From: Thermoplasmata archaeon
GTDB lineage: Archaea; Thermoplasmatota; Thermoplasmata; Thermoplasmatales; Thermoplasmataceae
Length of the DNA: 64,000 nucleotides
NCBI GenBank assembly: GCA_021797555.1
Contig: JAJZZM010000020.1
Coordinates: forward strand, 1-64,000
Direction of reading: 5' to 3'
Part shown: positions 55,007-63,999 of the stretch, piece after piece
How the letters are laid out: each line of letters opens with the position of its first letter
How positions within the stretch are numbered: the first letter of the stretch is position 1
Program-made: the position numbers and the translations under genes
The notes under the pieces: model-generated
What the model saw: the letters and a program-made list of their open reading frames with translations, nothing else
Database searches by the model: none
What the model was told of the DNA's origin: nothing

Positions 55007-55383
55007 ATTTTTGATATAATTTAATAATATAAATTCATTACTATTGAAAATAATCTATAAAATGCAAAATTGTGATTTAATTCATATTGTTTTGCTTTAA
55101 TAATATGTGGATTTATGATATGTTAATGTTAGTTTGGTTAACCTTATTATACGGGTTATATCTTTATTAAGGCTAACATTGTAAATTGAATAGTGCTTCT
55201 GCCTGATTAATCTACAATTACAGTAAAATTACAGGCACTTTAGTTGTAATACATCTAAGGTGTTGCATATAATGTTCTATAAATTGCCATTTTCATCCCA
55301 CTTATAGAACTTCTGGATTTCCCTACAAGCAATGGTAAAATTAATTAAATACAATACCATGTTTGATATAATCGGTGTATGTT
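55007..55383. other. 377-base non-coding region before nadK
   Basis: No credible gene was found on either strand. It contains an inverted repeat at 55274-55310 and some short direct similarities (AATTACAGTAAAATTACAG). The last 35 bases carry ATTAAATACAATA, a possible weak TATA for nadK. The region may hold eroded insertion-sequence ends. Confidence 0.5.
55274..55310. repeat. Inverted repeat GTTCTATAA / TTATAGAAC
   Basis: Nine-base perfect arms surround a 19-base loop. A transcript would form a hairpin. IS605-type elements end in such subterminal hairpins, and a tnpB relic lies 4 kb away, but no protein remnant was recognised here. Confidence 0.4.
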
Positions 55384-56199
55384 ATGAAATTAGCAATAAT
55401 TACCAGGATAAACTGTCCATCATGCATTAAAATAGCAAAGAGGGTTATGGAATTAATACCTGATTCCTGGGAAATAATACTTGAAACAAAACTTGCAAAG
55501 GCATTGGATAAGAAAGGAGTAAACTTTAACCAGATAGATGCAGATATAATAGTTGTAATAGGTGGTGATGGCACAATTTTAAAAACTGCACAATTATCAA
55601 GGGGAAAAATACTGGGCATAAATGTTGGAGGCTTGGGATTTTTATCTGAAGTTGAAATAGGTAATATAGAGAAGTCCATATTTAATCTTATAAAAGGCGA
55701 TTATAAAACATACGATGTTATGAAACTTGAGGTTTATATTAATGATGTTTTGTTTGGCAGGGGCATAAATGATGTTGTTGTGCACACAGCAAGAATTTCA
55801 AAAATAAGGAAATTTAGTGTTTATATAAACGATAATTTTATGGAAAACACAAGTGCAGATGGCGTGATAATTGCAACTCCAATAGGGTCAACGTCATATT
55901 CATACAGTGCCGGAGGCCCTATACTGATACCATCCCTGAAGGCAATGGTAATTTCATATATAGCGCCATTTGGGTCAAGATTAAGGCCAATTGTATGCCC
56001 CGAGAGTAGCAAGATTACAATAAAAATAATAGGTAAACATAGCTCTCTGGTAATTATCGACGGGCAGAAAAATTTAATAGTAAATAGCAATGATAAAATT
56101 GACATTAAAGTATCAAATGAAAGATTAACGTTTATAGAGTTAAAAAATTCATTTTATGAACGTTTAAGGGGGAAACTGATAAAAGATGTGGTCAATTAG
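55384..56199 (+). CDS. nadK: NAD kinase
   Basis: NadK phosphorylates NAD to NADP. From ATG 55384 (not the tracked GTG) the 271 residues hold the GGDGT motif (VVIGGDGTILKT, about 62) and the NVGGLGFLSEV loop. The conserved TSADGVIIATPIGSTSYSYSAGGP segment supplies substrate contacts, and the C-terminal DGQ motif is IIDGQK. The JAMM gene starts 14 bases before its stop. Confidence 0.95.
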   Translation: MKLAIITRINCPSCIKIAKRVMELIPDSWEIILETKLAKALDKKGVNFNQIDADIIVVIGGDGTILKTAQLSRGKILGINVGGLGFLSEVEIGNIEKSIFNLIKGDYKTYDVMKLEVYINDVLFGRGINDVVVHTARISKIRKFSVYINDNFMENTSADGVIIATPIGSTSYSYSAGGPILIPSLKAMVISYIAPFGSRLRPIVCPESSKITIKIIGKHSSLVIIDGQKNLIVNSNDKIDIKVSNERLTFIELKNSFYERLRGKLIKDVVN

Positions 56200-56548
56200 G
56201 GAAAGGACATTAAAACTTATAATGGAAGCATCTAAAGATTCTTATCCGAACGAGTTCGGTGCATTCTTAAGGGCAGAAAATAATATTATATACGAAATCG
56301 CATTATTGCCCGGAACAATAAGTGGTAATGCACATGTAATATTTCAGACATATTCTATGCCCATAGATTTTACATATGTTGGTTCAGTCCATTCACACCC
56401 ATCTGGAAATACACATCCATCAGATGCTGATATACACATGTTTTCCAATACAGGGCCAGTACATATGATAGTCGGATATCCATACCGTATGAGCGATTAT
56501 TCTGTTTATAATAGAAATGGCATACCGATAAAGCTTGAGATACTTTAA
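56186..56548 (+). CDS. JAMM/MPN+ metalloprotease
   Basis: The 120-residue single-domain protein has Glu23 (NEFGAFL) and the zinc motif HSHPSGNTHPSDAD, i.e. H69-x-H71-x7-S-x2-D82, so all JAMM residues are present. Archaeal relatives remove SAMP/ubiquitin-like modifiers or process sulfur carriers. It overlaps nadK by 14 bases and ends in a four-base convergent overlap with pelA. The substrate is unknown; no SAMP gene is adjacent. Confidence 0.9.
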   Translation: MWSIRERTLKLIMEASKDSYPNEFGAFLRAENNIIYEIALLPGTISGNAHVIFQTYSMPIDFTYVGSVHSHPSGNTHPSDADIHMFSNTGPVHMIVGYPYRMSDYSVYNRNGIPIKLEIL

Positions 56549-57564
56549 TAGTTATACCTTAAAATAGCACAGTAACCGCCAAAATTCTTTATTATGTTAC
56601 CGGAATCAGTATAATTGCTTATTACATGCACATTTCCTGTTATTATATTTAATAATTCACGCGTTTCAGGCTTTTTAAAAACGTCTTCTGAAATTATTAA
56701 ATCTTCAATCATATTTTCCATTGCGTATTTTTTTATTTCATCGTAGCCATAAACACTTAGATTTGTTTTATTTAAATTTGTTAAAAATTTTTCTATTAAT
56801 TTTTCATCTCCAGCTATTCTTGATTCCTTTAATATATTTTCAGATTTTTTATCGTTCATAAATAAATAGATTCCTCTTTTGCCATTTTCTGTTTCAGGGA
56901 AATCATATATTTTTATATCCTTAAAATACGGATCCTTATTAATTATATTATACAATTTTGTATGCTCAAACCCAGGACCTAGGATTATAAATGATGATGC
57001 ATTGCTAATATTTTTTATTGTTTTTATTATATCATTGAAATATGAATTATTATTAGATTTTAATTCATAATCTTTCCCTGATTTATTTGAATGTATAACG
57101 CCTATATCCTGCAATCCGTATGATTTTAATGTTGAAATTAAGCATTCTTCATCATCCATGGATATAAAAACAATGCTATTTTTATAATAATTATTTATTG
57201 CCTCTTCAATTAATTGATATTCTTCATTGCTTAATTCTTTTATTATTATTATTTCGTCATCAGAACCTATAAATACGGACTGGTGGCTTCCTGTATTCTC
57301 GCCCTCAATAATTTCACCCAGAATTTTTAATTTGTCCGTATATGGCTGAAAATCAATTTTTTCTATTTTTAATTCAACCATTATTCTTTTCCTCTCTGTT
57401 GCCTTTGACCGATTTAATTCATCATTCTGCTCTATTCTTCTATAAACTATTACAGATATTATATCTCCTGAATTTAGTATATTTTTGAGATACCATAAAT
57501 CATCTGTGGTATCCATTTTTAATATAATTTTCGATTCTTCCCTGATATTTTTTATTATTTTCAA
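56545..57564 (-). CDS. pelA: Pelota (ribosome rescue and mRNA surveillance factor)
   Basis: Archaeal Pelota binds stalled ribosomes with aEF1A and ABCE1. The 339 residues have the N-terminal Sm-like domain (DDLWYLKNILNSGDIISVIVYRR), central eRF1-like domain 2 (FISMDDEECLISTLKSYGL) and domain 3 ending near VISNYTDSGNIIKNFGGYCAILRY. The start is TTG 57564, because the conserved strand MKIIKNIREESKIIL begins there. It follows the Mut7-C gene by 32 bases on the same strand. Confidence 0.93.
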   Translation of the reverse strand: MKIIKNIREESKIILKMDTTDDLWYLKNILNSGDIISVIVYRRIEQNDELNRSKATERKRIMVELKIEKIDFQPYTDKLKILGEIIEGENTGSHQSVFIGSDDEIIIIKELSNEEYQLIEEAINNYYKNSIVFISMDDEECLISTLKSYGLQDIGVIHSNKSGKDYELKSNNNSYFNDIIKTIKNISNASSFIILGPGFEHTKLYNIINKDPYFKDIKIYDFPETENGKRGIYLFMNDKKSENILKESRIAGDEKLIEKFLTNLNKTNLSVYGYDEIKKYAMENMIEDLIISEDVFKKPETRELLNIITGNVHVISNYTDSGNIIKNFGGYCAILRYNY

Positions 57565-57596
57565 TAACAGTGTATTAAAAAATAGAATTAAAAATT

Positions 57597-58046
57597 TTAG
57601 ATATTATTCATAAAAAAATTTATCTCCTTTTCTATTTTTTTATAATGTGAACCCTTCCAGAAGTATTTATTGCATTTTTTACAGTATTTTACTGTTTTAA
57701 AATTTGATTTTACTGAAATATAATTATTATCCATATTTTTTGAATCAACATCTATTAATTCAGAATTGCATACAGGGCACCTTGTAAAAAATTTGCTTTT
57801 ATCAGGCGGGAACATTCGTATAATTTCCTTTACCTGGTCCTCATAATTTGTGCTGTCTATAAATATTGATTTATTATATCTTTTATAGAATTCGTAATCC
57901 CTTGTTAAAAGTATTAAATCGTTTTTTATGCAGTATTTTAATATATCATTATCATCATGGCATTCCGGATATGAAATATCATAGCCCATTAACCTGAGCC
58001 ATTCACATGACCTTTTTAACATATGGTCTGCCATAAACCTATTCAT
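57597..58046 (-). CDS. Mut7-C PIN-like RNase domain protein with zinc ribbon
   Basis: The 149 residues (from ATG 58046, behind GAGGTGGGAG) show the Mut7-C pattern. The PIN-like part has FMADHMLKRSCEWLRLMGYD, the acidic DDNDIL and ILLTRDYEF, which supply the predicted metal-binding Asp residues. A zinc ribbon follows with CPVCNSEL and CKKCNKYFWKGSHY. The family is thought to degrade RNA. It overlaps the ubiX-like gene by eight bases and precedes pelA by 32, so the three appear to be one operon. Confidence 0.88.
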   Translation of the reverse strand: MNRFMADHMLKRSCEWLRLMGYDISYPECHDDNDILKYCIKNDLILLTRDYEFYKRYNKSIFIDSTNYEDQVKEIIRMFPPDKSKFFTRCPVCNSELIDVDSKNMDNNYISVKSNFKTVKYCKKCNKYFWKGSHYKKIEKEINFFMNNI

Positions 58047-58593
58047 GCTCCCACCTCTTTGATAAATCATTTTCTATATTTGATAAATCAAGAATTCTTG
58101 AAACGACAAAATTTATTAAATCATTCATTGTTTTTGGCTTATTATAATATCCCGGAACGGCAGGAGATACTATAACATTATTATTTGATAACTTTAACAT
58201 ATTTTCAATCATAATTGTACTGAATGGCATTTCCCTTGGGACTATAATGAATTTTCTTCTTTCCTTCAGTGCTACCAGTGCCACTCTGGTTATTAATGTA
58301 TCTGCTATTCCTGAGGCTATTTTTGCCATTGTTGATGTTGAACATGGAATAATCACAAATGAATCAAATATAAAACTACCGGAACTTATTCTGGCCGCGA
58401 TATCATTATCATCATAAAAATAAGTGGATAATCCCTTTATGTAATTTATATCATAATCTGTTTCTAAAGACATGACCTTTTTTGCACTTTCAGACATAAC
58501 TAAATGTATTTCATAGTTTTTAATATTTTCTAGAAATCTAACTGCAAGTAATGTCCCTGATGCACCTGTTATGCCCACAACTATCTTTTTCAT
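58039..58593 (-). CDS. ubiX: UbiX-family flavin prenyltransferase
   Basis: UbiX prenylates FMN to make the cofactor of UbiD decarboxylases. The 184 residues include the Rossmann-like start VVGITGASGTLLAVRFLE, the SESAKKVM segment, PCSTSTMAKIASGIADTLI, and the conserved FIIVPREMPFSTIMIENM. It begins the ubiX-mut7C-pelA operon. No ubiD is in the window. Confidence 0.92.
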   Translation of the reverse strand: MKKIVVGITGASGTLLAVRFLENIKNYEIHLVMSESAKKVMSLETDYDINYIKGLSTYFYDDNDIAARISSGSFIFDSFVIIPCSTSTMAKIASGIADTLITRVALVALKERRKFIIVPREMPFSTIMIENMLKLSNNNVIVSPAVPGYYNKPKTMNDLINFVVSRILDLSNIENDLSKRWEHE

Positions 58594-58621
58594 ATATAGT
58601 TATTATAAATTGATATTTAAT

Positions 58622-59188
58622 TCATTTTTTTCTGTTAAATACGAAATATAAAACTATCATGCCTGCTATTATGGCAGCTATTATTCCGAAATCCTCATAT
58701 TCGGCTGTTAGTGGTTTTATTGCCGGATGTGAAAATGAAAATCCAGGATAGGCTCCCGCATCCAGTGCTTTTATATTTGTGTATTTACCATTATCTACGA
58801 GCGATGGTTTATTCTCTATTTTTTCAAATGCAATTGTCATATTTTTCAGTGTTGGAGACCCCACTGAGGATAATGCAGTAATAAACTGTTCACCAAAATA
58901 ATTTAAGCCAGTATAGTTCTGGTCAAATATGATTGAATCCTGTGTTGTTACGTTTGCCCAATCAAATGTAACGTATTTCTTATTGTCTATTATATTAGAG
59001 AAAAATGTTGTCCAATCAGAACCTGTGACATTATACGATGAACATACATGGGATGTTGTGTTATTATAATAATACTGTTCCGATGGCAACGTTGATGGTG
59101 GTGCAGCCAGTGTAGGTGAGGCTGTTGATATAGCCGGAACCATGATCAAGATCAATGATAACATTATAACTATGAATATTCTTTTCAT
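58622..59188 (-). CDS. Secreted, C-terminally membrane-anchored protein of unknown function
   Basis: I do not recognise a family. The 188 residues have a signal peptide (IFIVIMLSLILIMVPAI), an ectodomain of about 135 residues with many N-glycosylation sites and one cysteine (SHVCSSYNV), and a C-terminal transmembrane helix with a basic RKK end. It is divergent from the large sedolisin gene with 136 bases between the starts, so shared control is possible. Confidence 0.75.
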   Translation of the reverse strand: MKRIFIVIMLSLILIMVPAISTASPTLAAPPSTLPSEQYYYNNTTSHVCSSYNVTGSDWTTFFSNIIDNKKYVTFDWANVTTQDSIIFDQNYTGLNYFGEQFITALSSVGSPTLKNMTIAFEKIENKPSLVDNGKYTNIKALDAGAYPGFSFSHPAIKPLTAEYEDFGIIAAIIAGMIVLYFVFNRKK

Positions 59189-59324
59189 TTAAGGTATATA
59201 TAAAACAAGGTTTAAAACTTTTTTCATACATAAAAATAATCAATTAATTATATAAATTTATGAATAATAATATTGAATTCCCAATACAATTAACTATATA
59301 AATGAAGATTAATTTTACTAATAT

Positions 59325-62300
59325 ATGTTTAAAAAGCTATTGGCAATAATAATATTGTTAATTCTTGTACTGTCATCAATGATTGTTATATATGATCCGG
59401 ATAATAATGAAAAAATAATAAGAGATAATGATTTATCATATAATAACACAGGCAATAATAGTACATCATTAATATCGTATATACCTTCAAATTATCAGGG
59501 ATATGTTAATTATGAACTGAAATCGTATAATATAAAATATAATTATTCAGGCAACCTTTTAAATATAAATTATAACAGCAATAATGAAGATTTTTTAAAT
59601 ACATTTTTTAATAGTTTAAATAAAACATTAGGTATTACATTTTTTACATCCAATAATTCCAATTATTTTGTCCCTTATATATCAGAATCATATAATTATA
59701 ACGGAGCATACCTACCATCAAATATTTATGATGCCTATGATATAAACTATGTACATAATGAAGGTTACTGCGGGAATAATGTTACAATAGTAATAGTTGA
59801 TGCCTATGGTGACCCATCAATAAGGTATGATGCAAGTGTTTTTGACAATTTAACAAATACACCTACGATAAATTTAACAATAGATTATCCTGAAGGCATA
59901 CCCACAAAAACAAATTCTGGCTGGGCCACAGAAACTGCAGTTGATGTTGAGATGAGCCATGCAATTGCACCTGCCGCAAAAATAAAATTACTGGTTACGC
60001 CTGGATCCGGAAATACACTAATAGATGGTGTTTCATATGCAATATCACATAACCTTGGGAATATTATATCATTGAGCTGGGGATCACCAGAATCAGAAGT
60101 ATCTAATGGAGAATTATCAACTTTAAATAAATTATATAGGCAGGCAGCTGAAGAGAACATAACTGTACTTGGAGCATCTGGAGATCAGGGGGCCTATGAT
60201 GGCACATCATCATTAACAACAAATTTCCCGGCATCAGATCCATATGTTTTAGGTGTTGGCGGCACAACACTTACATACAGCAATGGGAAATATACACAAA
60301 CTGCCTGGGGGTCAGTAATAAATGGAAAAGAGGAGGGCAGTGGTGGTGGCTTCTCTCATTATTTTAAAAGGCCATATTATCAGGATCCGTATGATTACAG
60401 TGGCAATTATTACGGTGTGCCTGAAGTTTCTCTTGACGCCAACCCCAATACTGGAGTCCTTGTAGTGGTTTCAGGAGAAACATATAAATTAGGTGGTACA
60501 AGTATAGCCACACCCATGTGGGCAGGCATAATAGCCATAATGGATAACTATTTCCATAGATCCCTTGGCTTTATTAATCCCTTATTTTACCAGATATCAA
60601 GAACAAAATATTATACATCAGCGTTTACACAGATAACATCAGGCAATAATGATTATTACTATGCAACGCCTGGCTGGAATGCTGTAACAGGGCTTGGAAC
60701 ACCGTTGGTAAGCAATTTAATAAATGCTACAGCAGAAATTCTTGATGGCTATGGTTCAGTATTATTATTTAATGGAACATATTATGCCAATGAAATTTCT
60801 GCTGAAATAAATGTTCCTTCAAATAATAGTGAACAATTTAACGGTACAACATATTATTATATATCGTTTTATATCAATAATAATAATTTTATAAAGTTCG
60901 GAATATCAGATAATATCACAGGTTATTATTATAAATATATAATAGAAGAAAACGGTGTAAAAACAGTATACTATGAAAACGGCAAAAATAATTCCTATTT
61001 AACAATTCATTTAAATAATAAAATAAACTTTGAAGTAGGTAATATAACTAAAAAATCAGTAAATATGCCCGCTGCATTTTCCGGTAATTACCGGGCCGGT
61101 GTGGGTGCCCAGCAGTATAATAGCCAGATAAATTTCGTTAATATACCTGATACTGTGTATAGCAACATAAATATATATTATAATTCAACAAAAATAAACA
61201 TAAATAATAATTCTATATATGAAGAACATTACAATAATATTGAAAGCAATTATAGTAAATTAAATTTTAATTATAATGAAAGCGATAATATAATAACTGC
61301 TATTTATTCGGCAAATTATACCAATGGCTTCATTTATAAAACAAATCAAACAGGCAAAATAGTTTACAGTATTACAGAATTCGTACCTAAAGTTAGTATA
61401 AAGTTAAGCATAAGCAATAGTAGTAAGGCAATATATTATATAAATGGGAGTAAGATAAATGCAGTTTCTGATATCACTGTTGATCATACATTTAGCCATG
61501 GCGGTTACTATAATATAACTGCAGATGTAAGCGGCAATAATATATCAAGGGAGATTTATATACCTGATATAAATGGATATACAATTAATTTTACATATAT
61601 GCCATCCGGCTATAAAGCAGAATTAAATGTGACTATAGATAATTATTTTACTTATAATACTGACAGTAAAACATTAAATGTTTATGAATTAGCAGGTGCA
61701 AATTCGATAAAAGTAAGTTCTAAAGGCTATAAAATATATAATGGAAATATAATAGGAAATAAAACAATAACCATGACAGAAAAAAATGTTCTTGTAACCA
61801 TTTTTGTCTTTACAGGGAACGTATCCACAACTATAAATAACAACAAAACATTAATAAATGGTGGCTATAATTATTTATATGTAAATCCCGGGAATATTAC
61901 AATAAATGTTACGGAACCAGGTTATATAAATTATAGCAGAACTATTTACCTAAATCCTGGCAATGATTACAACTCATCAGTGCAGTTAAAGCCGGTAAAA
62001 CATATGAATATTATAAATGGAACTGTATATAACAAACAGTATGATTATACATTGTCAAATGTTAGAATATTTGATAAAAATGGAACACTTGGTTATACAA
62101 ATAGCACAGGCAATTTCTCCATATACATAGGCAACGGAACATATAATACAACGTTTTCTGAATATTTATATAAGAATTATTCAAAAAATATATCAAAGAC
62201 GGACAATCCAATTGGGATATATATGTTACCGAAGAGTGTTGTTGTCACTATTATAAACTTCAACATATTGCATTATATACCAATAGCATTTTATTTCGTT

Positions 62301-62642
62301 TATGTTTCATGGAATGAATATACATTAAGCAACTTTGGTTTATATAAGGTATATTATTCAACAAATCAGTTTATGGAAAATCCAAAAAGTGTAACAATAT
62401 ATAACCAGGGAACAACATACACAGTATTATCCGGGCTAACACCTGGGAAAACATATTATATAACGGTTACTGCATATTCAGCTAACGGTTCATTTATATC
62501 AACCCAGCAGATATCAGTGTATTATAATCCTGTATATTATGTATTAAATGGAATACTTATAGGCGGAATTCTGGCGTATATAGGATTTATGATAAAATTT
62601 TTCGTAAAAAGGAAAAAGAAAGATGATGATTTTAATTTTTAA
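59325..62642 (+). CDS. Membrane-anchored sedolisin (S53) acid protease with extended ectodomain
   Basis: Sedolisins are serine-carboxyl proteases active at low pH. The 1105 residues start with a signal anchor and a propeptide-like region (to about 135). The S53 domain carries Glu and Asp in WATETAVDVEMSHA (about 202 and 206), the oxyanion Asp in GASGDQGAYDG (about 286) and Ser in LGGTSIATPMWAG (about 392). The following 600 residues are Asn-rich beta-domains, including PEGA-like and fibronectin-III-like segments (SGLTPGKTYYITVTAYSANG). A C-terminal transmembrane helix with a KRKKK tail anchors it. Confidence 0.93.
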   Translation: MFKKLLAIIILLILVLSSMIVIYDPDNNEKIIRDNDLSYNNTGNNSTSLISYIPSNYQGYVNYELKSYNIKYNYSGNLLNINYNSNNEDFLNTFFNSLNKTLGITFFTSNNSNYFVPYISESYNYNGAYLPSNIYDAYDINYVHNEGYCGNNVTIVIVDAYGDPSIRYDASVFDNLTNTPTINLTIDYPEGIPTKTNSGWATETAVDVEMSHAIAPAAKIKLLVTPGSGNTLIDGVSYAISHNLGNIISLSWGSPESEVSNGELSTLNKLYRQAAEENITVLGASGDQGAYDGTSSLTTNFPASDPYVLGVGGTTLTYSNGKYTQTAWGSVINGKEEGSGGGFSHYFKRPYYQDPYDYSGNYYGVPEVSLDANPNTGVLVVVSGETYKLGGTSIATPMWAGIIAIMDNYFHRSLGFINPLFYQISRTKYYTSAFTQITSGNNDYYYATPGWNAVTGLGTPLVSNLINATAEILDGYGSVLLFNGTYYANEISAEINVPSNNSEQFNGTTYYYISFYINNNNFIKFGISDNITGYYYKYIIEENGVKTVYYENGKNNSYLTIHLNNKINFEVGNITKKSVNMPAAFSGNYRAGVGAQQYNSQINFVNIPDTVYSNINIYYNSTKININNNSIYEEHYNNIESNYSKLNFNYNESDNIITAIYSANYTNGFIYKTNQTGKIVYSITEFVPKVSIKLSISNSSKAIYYINGSKINAVSDITVDHTFSHGGYYNITADVSGNNISREIYIPDINGYTINFTYMPSGYKAELNVTIDNYFTYNTDSKTLNVYELAGANSIKVSSKGYKIYNGNIIGNKTITMTEKNVLVTIFVFTGNVSTTINNNKTLINGGYNYLYVNPGNITINVTEPGYINYSRTIYLNPGNDYNSSVQLKPVKHMNIINGTVYNKQYDYTLSNVRIFDKNGTLGYTNSTGNFSIYIGNGTYNTTFSEYLYKNYSKNISKTDNPIGIYMLPKSVVVTIINFNILHYIPIAFYFVYVSWNEYTLSNFGLYKVYYSTNQFMENPKSVTIYNQGTTYTVLSGLTPGKTYYITVTAYSANGSFISTQQISVYYNPVYYVLNGILIGGILAYIGFMIKFFVKRKKKDDDFNF

Positions 62643-62657
62643 ATAATAAAGTAATAT

Positions 62658-63686
62658 TTATTCTATTTCTTTTAATATTTCTTTTTTTGCTATATCCATA
62701 TTTTTTAATTTCTGGTAGGAAATTTCCCTTGATCTCGTTCTTAATCCACAGTCTGGATTTAATCTAATAAGATCGGGTGGTAGTATTTTCAATGTATAGT
62801 TGATTCTATCCTTTATTAATTCAACAGGTTCAACATAATCTATATGGACATCTGTTACCCCAAGGCCGATAAATTTCTTTTTATCATTCAATTCATTAAA
62901 ATATTTTAAATCCTGATAACCAATCCTTTTTGAATCATCAATGCCATTTTCTAACGTATCCCTGTTTGCAAATTCAAGATTTAGTCCATCTATTTTTATA
63001 TCATTCATAACGTCGTATAATAATTTATAATCACTACTATAACATACATGAATTGAAACTTCACAGTTATCTATGTTTTCCACAGATTTATTTAATGAAT
63101 CAACAACAATATTCATTTCATCAGGATGTGTTGTTGTTGCAGGCTCATCCAGCTGAATCTGCAACTTTTTATTTGGGAATTTACTATCCCATAGTTTTTT
63201 TAAATCCTTTATTTCATTATTTAATAACCCTGCAAAGGCCATTGCTGTTTCATACCTGTCATTGTAATGCTCGTTGAATGACCAGTCCATCATTGTGTAT
63301 GGTCCTGTAACAGGTATTTTTATATTTTCATAATTCTGGGACAACAGGAATTTCAATTCGTCTGAATGGTATGATTCTTTTATGCCCATATCCTCTATAA
63401 TGCTACCTTTTTTGTAATACCTGTTGTCAAAGGATCTTACAGGGCCATAAAATTTTATGCCATTTATTCTATTGGCCTGGTGCTCATACATTTCCCAGCG
63501 GAACATTTCTCCACCGACACCGATATTATTTAATCCTGCCTTTTCAAACTCTTTTACCGTTTCTATTGTGGCTTTCTCCGCAAGTCTATAAAATTCATCA
63601 CTGCCATAAATTTTATGGAAAACTGAACTTAATTCCTTTGGCTTTCTGTAACTTCCTATTTCCTGAGATATTAAATAATTATTCAT
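62658..63686 (-). CDS. metE: Archaeal core methionine synthase (MetE C-terminal type)
   Basis: This single-domain form of the cobalamin-independent methionine synthase transfers a methyl group to homocysteine. From ATG 63686 (behind GGTGA; the track uses the upstream GTG) the 342 residues show zinc ligands in SIHVCYSSDY (His and Cys) and NPDCGLRTR (Cys). QLDEPATTTHPDE lines the active site. The partial gene upstream ends two bases away, so both are cotranscribed. The methyl donor of core MetE proteins in archaea is thought to be methylcobalamin or a corrinoid protein. Confidence 0.9.
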   Translation of the reverse strand: MNNYLISQEIGSYRKPKELSSVFHKIYGSDEFYRLAEKATIETVKEFEKAGLNNIGVGGEMFRWEMYEHQANRINGIKFYGPVRSFDNRYYKKGSIIEDMGIKESYHSDELKFLLSQNYENIKIPVTGPYTMMDWSFNEHYNDRYETAMAFAGLLNNEIKDLKKLWDSKFPNKKLQIQLDEPATTTHPDEMNIVVDSLNKSVENIDNCEVSIHVCYSSDYKLLYDVMNDIKIDGLNLEFANRDTLENGIDDSKRIGYQDLKYFNELNDKKKFIGLGVTDVHIDYVEPVELIKDRINYTLKILPPDLIRLNPDCGLRTRSREISYQKLKNMDIAKKEILKEIE

Positions 63687-63687
63687 T

Positions 63688-63999
63688 TTAATCACCTATT
63701 TTTAACATTAAATTTAACTTTTTATCAGCAATAATTCTCGGCAGGAAATCAAAATATTCCTTATGGCTTACGATTAAATTATCCGAGTCTAAATTATGTA
63801 TAATGTTATTTATTTCATTTAGATCTTCCATTTTTGTATTATACCCATCAATTAATTTTAATCCCGGAACCCTTGATAATTCCTTTGCAATCTCAAAATT
63901 ATTGCTATCATAATCTGAAATTATTGAGTACGGCTTTCCCTTTATATTATTTTTATATAATTTTCCTGTTGTTACAATTTTGACTATAAATTTATCCGT
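63688..63999 (-). CDS. C-terminal part of a MetE-like companion protein (5' end outside window)
   Basis: The frame is open from the right window edge to a TAA at 63688-63690 and gives about 103 residues. The end VSHKEYFDFLPRIIADKKLN resembles the C-terminus of the N-terminal-type MetE paralog that commonly precedes core metE in archaea. The assignment is tentative because the catalytic part is not in view. It lies one base before the metE start. Confidence 0.5.
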   Translation of the reverse strand, partial: TDKFIVKIVTTGKLYKNNIKGKPYSIISDYDSNNFEIAKELSRVPGLKLIDGYNTKMEDLNEINNIIHNLDSDNLIVSHKEYFDFLPRIIADKKLNLMLKIGD

